Part shown: in pieces, positions 59,376-64,000 of the stretch
Numbering within the stretch: the stretch's first letter is position 1
Layout of the letters: each line of letters starts with the position of its first letter
Source of the DNA: Piscinibacter sp.
Lineage (GTDB): Bacteria; Pseudomonadota; Gammaproteobacteria; Burkholderiales; Burkholderiaceae_C
Assembly: GCA_016706565.1 (NCBI GenBank)
Contig: JADJJI010000015.1
Coordinates: forward strand, 186,001-250,000
DNA: 64,000 nucleotides
Direction of reading: 5' to 3'
Notes under the pieces: generated by a model
Told to the model about the DNA's origin: nothing
Seen by the model: the letters and a program-made list of their open reading frames with translations, nothing else
Databases searched by the model: none
Translations under genes and position numbers: made by a program

Positions 59376-61460
59376 TCAGGCCTTCAGGTAGTCGGTCTTC
59401 GAGCCCAGCCAGCGCGTCACGTGGCGCTCGGCGGCCTGCGGATGTTTCGCCAGCAGCGCCAGCGCACTGGCGCGGGCCTGGTGCACCAGCGGTTCGTCGA
59501 GCGCCAGGTCGGCGAAGCGCAGCAGCGGTGCACCCGACTGCCGCGCGCCGAAGAACTCGCCCGGGCCGCGGATGTCCAGGTCGCGGCGGGCGATCTCGAA
59601 GCCGTCGTTGGTGTCCATCATCGCCTTCAATCGCGACTTGGCCGTCTCCGACAGCGGCGGGGTGTAGAGCAGCACGCACACGCTGGCCACCGCGCCGCGG
59701 CCGACGCGCCCGCGCAGCTGGTGCAGCTGGCTGAGGCCGAAGCGCTCGGCATGCTCGATGACCATCAGCGAGGCGTTGGGCACGTCCACGCCGACCTCGA
59801 TCACCGTGGTCGAGACCAGCACGCCCATCTGCCCCGAGGTGAACAGCGACATCACCGCCGCCTTCTCCGCTGCCGGCATGCGACCGTGGAGCAGGCCGAT
59901 CATCTGGCCGGGCAGCGCCTCGCACAGCTGCTGGTGCGTCGCGGTGGCGTTCTGCAGGTCCAGCGTCTCGCTTTCCTCGATCAGCGGGCAGACCCAGTAG
60001 ACCTGCCGGCCCAACGCCACCTCGTCGCGGATGCGCGCCACCACGGCATCGCGCTTGTCGTCGGCGAACAGCTTGGTGACCACCGGCGTGCGCCCGGGCG
60101 GCAGCTCGTCGATGGTGCTGATGTCGAGGTCGGCAAACAGCGTCATCGCCAGCGTGCGCGGGATCGGCGTGGCCGACATCATCAGTGTGTGCGGCTCCAG
60201 CGGGCCCTCGGCCGCGCCGCGGCCGTTCGTCGATTGCTGCAGCTTGCTCCTCAGCGCGAGGCGCTGCTGCACGCCAAAGCGGTGCTGCTCGTCGATGATC
60301 GCCAGGCCGAGCCGGGCGAACTCCACCTGGTCCTGGATGACCGCATGCGTGCCCACCACCAGCGCGGCCTCGCCGGAGGCCACCTGCGCGAGCATCTCGC
60401 GGCGGCCCTTGCCCTTGCGGCTGCCGGTCAGCCAGGCCACGGTGATGCCCAGCGGCGCGAGCCAGCCGACCAGCTTGCGCAGGTGCTGCTCGGCGAGGAT
60501 CTCGGTGGGCGCCATCAGTGCGCATTGCCAGCCCTGCTGGATGGCGACCGCCGCGGCGAGCGCCGCCACCACCGTCTTGCCCGAGCCGACATCGCCCTGC
60601 AGCAGGCGGTGCATCGGTGTCTCGCGCGCGAGGTCGCGCGCGATCTCCTCGACGACGCGGCGCTGCGCTTCGGTCAGCGAGAAGGGCAGCGCGGCGAGCA
60701 GCTTCTCCTGCAGGCCGCCGGCTTGCAGCGCGAAGGCCGGCGCGCGCTGGCGCTCGCGCTCCTGCTTGGCCTTGAGCTGCGAGAGCTGCTGCGCCAGCAG
60801 CTCCTCGAACTTCAGGCGCTGCCAGGCCGGGTGGCTGTGGTCTTCCAGCGTCTCGATGCTGACGTCGGGCGCCGGGTGGTGCAGGAAGTCGAGCGCATCG
60901 CGCAGGCTCATCATGCCGGCCGGCACGCTGCCCGGCGGCAGCTGCTCGGAGAGGTCGGCGCGCGACAGCCCCGACGCGACGACCTTGCGCAGGTAGGCCT
61001 GCGGCAGCTGCGCGGTGGTCGGGTAGACCGGCGTGAGCGCGCGGGCCAGCGGCGTGGCCTCGTCCACCGCCTTGAAGGCCGGGTGCACCATCTCCAGCCC
61101 GAAGAAGCCGCCGCGCGCCTCGCCGCGCACGCGCACCCGCGCGCCTTCGGCCAGCGCCTTCTGGTGCGAGGGGTAGAAGTTGAGGAAACGTAGCACCAGG
61201 TCGTCGGCGCTATCGTGGATCTTCACGACGAGCTGGCGCCGCGGGCGGAACTGCACGCGGCTGTCGGTCACCACGCCCTCGACCTGCGCCACGTCGCCGT
61301 CGCGCAGCGAGGCGATGGGCACGCGCTTCGTCTCGTCTTCGTAGCGCAGCGGCAGATGCAGCGCGAAGTCGATGTCGCGCACGAGGCCGAGTTTCTCGAG
61401 CGCGCGTTGCGGCGCGCTCTTGGGCTTGTTCTCGTTCGATGGGGGCGAGGCCTCGGCCAT
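59376..61460 (-). CDS. recG: ATP-dependent DNA helicase RecG
   Basis: A 694-aa branch-migration helicase for stalled forks and Holliday junctions. N-terminal wedge/OB domain (LHLPLRYEDETKRVPIASL), helicase motif I GDVGSGKTVVA, motif Ia MAPTEILAEQH, motif II IIDEQHRFGV, motif III MSATPIPRTL, motif VI LRGRVGRGA, and the C-terminal TDYLKA. ATG 61460 (MAEASPPSNE) chosen; upstream in-frame sequence is antisense to queA and not coding. Confidence 0.96.
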   Translation of the reverse strand: MAEASPPSNENKPKSAPQRALEKLGLVRDIDFALHLPLRYEDETKRVPIASLRDGDVAQVEGVVTDSRVQFRPRRQLVVKIHDSADDLVLRFLNFYPSHQKALAEGARVRVRGEARGGFFGLEMVHPAFKAVDEATPLARALTPVYPTTAQLPQAYLRKVVASGLSRADLSEQLPPGSVPAGMMSLRDALDFLHHPAPDVSIETLEDHSHPAWQRLKFEELLAQQLSQLKAKQERERQRAPAFALQAGGLQEKLLAALPFSLTEAQRRVVEEIARDLARETPMHRLLQGDVGSGKTVVAALAAAVAIQQGWQCALMAPTEILAEQHLRKLVGWLAPLGITVAWLTGSRKGKGRREMLAQVASGEAALVVGTHAVIQDQVEFARLGLAIIDEQHRFGVQQRLALRSKLQQSTNGRGAAEGPLEPHTLMMSATPIPRTLAMTLFADLDISTIDELPPGRTPVVTKLFADDKRDAVVARIRDEVALGRQVYWVCPLIEESETLDLQNATATHQQLCEALPGQMIGLLHGRMPAAEKAAVMSLFTSGQMGVLVSTTVIEVGVDVPNASLMVIEHAERFGLSQLHQLRGRVGRGAVASVCVLLYTPPLSETAKSRLKAMMDTNDGFEIARRDLDIRGPGEFFGARQSGAPLLRFADLALDEPLVHQARASALALLAKHPQAAERHVTRWLGSKTDYLKA

Positions 61461-61635
61461 GATCGGATTCTCGCCGCTGCGGCGGGCGCTGCCGGGCGCG
61501 TGACATCTGCCCGACCGCCGTCGCGCCGAAAGGGCGCCCGGCCCCACAAGTGGGCAACGGCATGTCACGGGCCCTTGCGCACGCGACGGCCCGGCATAGC
61601 ATCGCGCCCTGTCATCTCCAACCGCGTCCCCCTTC

Positions 61636-61764
61636 ATGCGTTTCGTTGCCCGTCTGGCCCTGGTTCTTGTCGTCGTCGCCGTGGTCAGTTCCCTGGTGGC
61701 TCTGGCCTGGGATCGTTCGGAGCGCGCGGCGACACAGCCCGCGGTGCGCGTCGGGCCGAATTGA
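61636..61764 (+). CDS. 42-aa single-span membrane peptide
   Basis: A short frame between divergent recG and queA: MRFVARLALVLVVVAVVSS, one hydrophobic helix (about 5-25) flanked by positive N-terminal residues, then LAWDRSERAATQ and VRVGPN. Codon use and third-position GC fit coding. No family recognised; ribosome site weak. It could be a real small protein or a chance frame. Confidence 0.45.
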   Translation: MRFVARLALVLVVVAVVSSLVALAWDRSERAATQPAVRVGPN

Positions 61765-61824
61765 GCTGACGTCGGCCAGGCATGGCACCATCGCGGCCTC
61801 TCAGCACAGGCCGGTACAGCCTCC

Positions 61825-62901
61825 ATGCCTTCTCCCAAGTCCTCCTGGACGCTCGGCGAATTCGACTTCGAACTCCCGGCCGAGCTGATCGCCCAGCACC
61901 CTGCCCCTGAACGCAGCGCCTCGCGTCTGCTCGATGCCACCGGCCCCACGCCGGTGGACCGCGTGTTCCGTGATCTGCCCGGCTTGCTGGCCCCCGGCGA
62001 CCTGCTCGTCTTCAACGACACCCGCGTGATCAAGGCACGGCTGCTCGGCGCCAAGGCCAGCGGCGGCGCCGTCGAGGCGCTGGTCGAGCGCGTGCTGCCC
62101 GGCAACGAGGTGCTGGTGCACCTGCGCGCCAGCAAGTCGCCCAGGCCGGGCAGTGGCGTGCGTTTCGTCAGCGGCGACGCGGTGTCGTCCTTCGATGCCG
62201 AAGTGCTCGGCCGCGGCGGGCCCGACGGCTCGCTGTTCCACCTGCGTTTTCCCGGCGAGCCGCTGGCGCTGCTCGAGCGCCACGGCCATGTGCCGCTGCC
62301 GCCGTACATCACGCACGCCGACGACGCCGAGGACGAGCGCCGCTACCAGACCGTGTTCGCGAAGCACCCCGGAGCGGTGGCCGCGCCCACGGCCGCCCTG
62401 CACTTCGACGAGGCCGTGCTCGCCGCCCTGAGCGAGCGCGGCATCGGCACCGCGAGCGTGACGCTGCACGTGGGCGCGGGCACCTTCCAGCCGGTGCGCA
62501 GCGAGAACCTCGCCGAGCACCGCATGCACAGCGAGTGGTTCGAGGTTGCCCAGCCCACCGTCGACGCAGTGGCTCGCACGCACGCCGCCGGGAGGCGCGT
62601 GATCGCCGTGGGCACGACGACGCTGCGCGCGCTGGAATCAGCGGCGCTGCCCGGCGCGCTGACGGCCGGTGCGCGCGACACCGACATCTTCATCACGCCC
62701 GGCTTCGAGTTCCGCGTCGTCGACCGGCTGGTGACCAACTTCCACCTGCCGAAGAGCACGCTGATGATGCTGGTCAGCGCGTTTGCCGGCCACGACAAGG
62801 TGATGGCGCTCTACCGCCACGCCATCGCACAGCGCTACCGCTTCTTCAGCTACGGCGACGCAATGCTGCTCGACCGCGCCATCACTGCAGCGCCGCGCTG
62901 A
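61825..62901 (+). CDS. queA: S-adenosylmethionine:tRNA ribosyltransferase-isomerase QueA
   Basis: A 358-aa enzyme that builds epoxyqueuosine in tRNA from preQ1 and SAM. Characteristic sequences [24 protein letters not shown] in part, [47 protein letters not shown]-like [12 protein letters not shown], and [20 protein letters not shown] 61825. Its last 20 nt overlap the convergent phosphoesterase gene. Confidence 0.96.
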   Translation: MPSPKSSWTLGEFDFELPAELIAQHPAPERSASRLLDATGPTPVDRVFRDLPGLLAPGDLLVFNDTRVIKARLLGAKASGGAVEALVERVLPGNEVLVHLRASKSPRPGSGVRFVSGDAVSSFDAEVLGRGGPDGSLFHLRFPGEPLALLERHGHVPLPPYITHADDAEDERRYQTVFAKHPGAVAAPTAALHFDEAVLAALSERGIGTASVTLHVGAGTFQPVRSENLAEHRMHSEWFEVAQPTVDAVARTHAAGRRVIAVGTTTLRALESAALPGALTAGARDTDIFITPGFEFRVVDRLVTNFHLPKSTLMMLVSAFAGHDKVMALYRHAIAQRYRFFSYGDAMLLDRAITAAPR

Positions 62902-64000
62902 GGTCGCCGGTCTTCTCGCGCACGCCAGGCAGCGGCTCGAGCTCGAAGCGCTTCGTCACGAACTTGAGGATGGACGCGGTGTCGTACACCGTGTGGTCGA
63001 CATGGCCGCGCTTGACGTGCGGGCCGACGATCAACGCCGGGATGCGCGTGCCCGGGCCGAGCCTGTCGCTCCAGCCGGCGCCCGAAGGCGGCGGCACGTG
63101 GTCCCAGTAGCCGCCGTTCTCGTCGTAGGTCAACACGATCAGCATGTCCTTCCACTGCGGGCTGGCGCGCAGCTTCGCGAGCAGATCGGCCATGTGCTCG
63201 TCGCCGCTCTTCACGTCGGTGTACGAGGGGTGCTGCGTGTAGCGCCCGGCCGGCTTGTAGAAGGTGACGGCCGGCAGCGTGCCGGCGGCGATGTCGCGCA
63301 GCAGGTCTTCGCCATCCTTGATGTGCGCCGTGCGGTCGGCCGTGCCCGGCGCGAAGCGGCTGTAGTAGTTGAACGGCTGGTGGTGCGGCTGGAACATCGG
63401 GCTGCCCTCGTCGCGCGTGTAGATCATCTTGCGCTTGACCGATGGCGGCTGCTTGCCGTCGGCGCTGGCCACGTTCCATCCCCCCGAGTACCAGGCCCAG
63501 CTCACGCCCTTGGCGCTGAGCGTGTCGCCGATGGTGCGTTGGCGCTGCGGCGGCAGCGGCTGGCCGAGCGACTTGCTGCCGGCCGGATCGGCGGCTTCGA
63601 GCGAGCCGCCTTCGGCCGGCGGCACGCCGCTGGGCTGCCACGGCGGCTGCGTGGTGTTGACCGACAGGCCGTCGGGCGTGACCTGCCCGCCCAGGCCGCT
63701 GCTGAACACCTGCACCGCGCCTTCGTTGGCCGAGGGTGAGCCGGGCTTCTTGGTTAGCTTGCCATCGGCATCGAGCACGGCGCGCATCGATTGCGGGGCA
63801 TCGGCATGTACTGGTGCGCAGGCACAGATCAGGTATTGGTGGTTCAGGTAGGAGCCGCCGAAGGCGCCCATGAAGAAGCGGTCGGCCAGGGTGTATTCCT
63901 TCGCCCACTGCCACAGCTTGAACTGATTGCCGTCGTAGTGGCCCATGGTCCAGCCGCCCACGGTCGACATGGCGGCGAACTTGTTGTTCTTGCCGCCATT
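62882..64000 (-). CDS. AcpA/phospholipase-C-like phosphoesterase (5' end beyond window)
   Basis: The C-terminal 372 or so residues of a phosphoesterase-superfamily enzyme, as in acid phosphatase AcpA and bacterial phospholipase C. Visible are [32 protein letters not shown] (in parts), NHQYLICA, the metal-binding [15 protein letters not shown], and [23 protein letters not shown]. The frame is open to the right edge (codons for [11 protein letters not shown] precede the first internal Met), so the gene starts outside. Substrate not decidable; likely exported. Confidence 0.88.
   Translation of the reverse strand, partial: NGGKNNKFAAMSTVGGWTMGHYDGNQFKLWQWAKEYTLADRFFMGAFGGSYLNHQYLICACAPVHADAPQSMRAVLDADGKLTKKPGSPSANEGAVQVFSSGLGGQVTPDGLSVNTTQPPWQPSGVPPAEGGSLEAADPAGSKSLGQPLPPQRQRTIGDTLSAKGVSWAWYSGGWNVASADGKQPPSVKRKMIYTRDEGSPMFQPHHQPFNYYSRFAPGTADRTAHIKDGEDLLRDIAAGTLPAVTFYKPAGRYTQHPSYTDVKSGDEHMADLLAKLRASPQWKDMLIVLTYDENGGYWDHVPPPSGAGWSDRLGPGTRIPALIVGPHVKRGHVDHTVYDTASILKFVTKRFELEPLPGVREKTGDLSAALQ

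Overview
The window is a high-GC chromosomal segment with dense coding on both strands and long antisense shadow ORFs. Gene content and order point to a betaproteobacterium of the order Burkholderiales, probably the Rubrivivax/Leptothrix/Methylibium/Piscinibacter side: the rsmI-yraN-gmhA/diaA-dolP block, pilT-pilU next to yggS, an Lrp/putA pair, a JDVT-CTERM sorting pair, and oxyR-katG-dps. The taxonomic placement is inference. No rRNA, tRNA, CRISPR array, prophage or complete IS was seen.

Layout. 1-16.5 kb is mostly core: tldD (-), rsmI/yraN/gmhA-diaA/dolP, a beta-hydroxyacid dehydrogenase, pilU and pilT (-), yggS, a CsgG-like lipoprotein, a divergent Lrp regulator and putA (proline to glutamate), proC and gdhA (glutamate to 2-oxoglutarate). 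16.7-28.7 kb is an accessory cell-surface island: two paralogous secreted proteins built of Asp-Gln-x-Lys/Arg repeats plus poly-Gly tails, a DUF5666 lipoprotein, a four-Fn3 lipoprotein, a glutamic intramembrane protease (MrtJ type) divergent from its predicted JDVT-CTERM substrate, a DUF2202 ferritin-like lipoprotein, a DUF6515-like protein and an OmpR/EnvZ-type two-component pair.

28.7-45.4 kb is one minus-strand operon of 16 genes joined by 1-8 nt overlaps at many junctions. It contains allophanate hydrolase (atzF), atzG-atzE-atzH, two biuret-hydrolase/isochorismatase-fold enzymes, a BMP/AtzT-like ABC importer, a Dpp/Opp-type ABC importer and a terminal GntR-FCD regulator. No cyanuric acid hydrolase is present. 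A near-perfect 20-bp GTATAC-centred palindrome lies just before the first start codon and is the likely GntR operator. The cluster reads as uptake and complete deamination of biuret or a related ureide as a nitrogen source, with a real substrate that is open.

45.5-48.1 kb holds an alpha/beta-hydrolase remnant and a small MerR regulon (DUF2938, flavodoxin/quinone reductase, DUF2798, merR) with a textbook 19-bp-spacer MerR promoter. 48.2-54 kb has ubiA, a RES/Xre toxin-antitoxin pair, prfC, a frameshifted Fpg/Nei-family glycosylase and a poly-Gly lipoprotein. 54-58.7 kb is a peroxide defence block, oxyR-katG-dps plus a PfpI-like gene. The right end carries a lipoprotein, recG, a 42-aa membrane peptide, queA and an AcpA/phospholipase-C-like phosphoesterase cut by the window edge.

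Three genes (putA 5' end, Xre antitoxin 5' end, fpg 3' end) each look disrupted by a single base. These may be real or assembly indels and deserve read-level checking.
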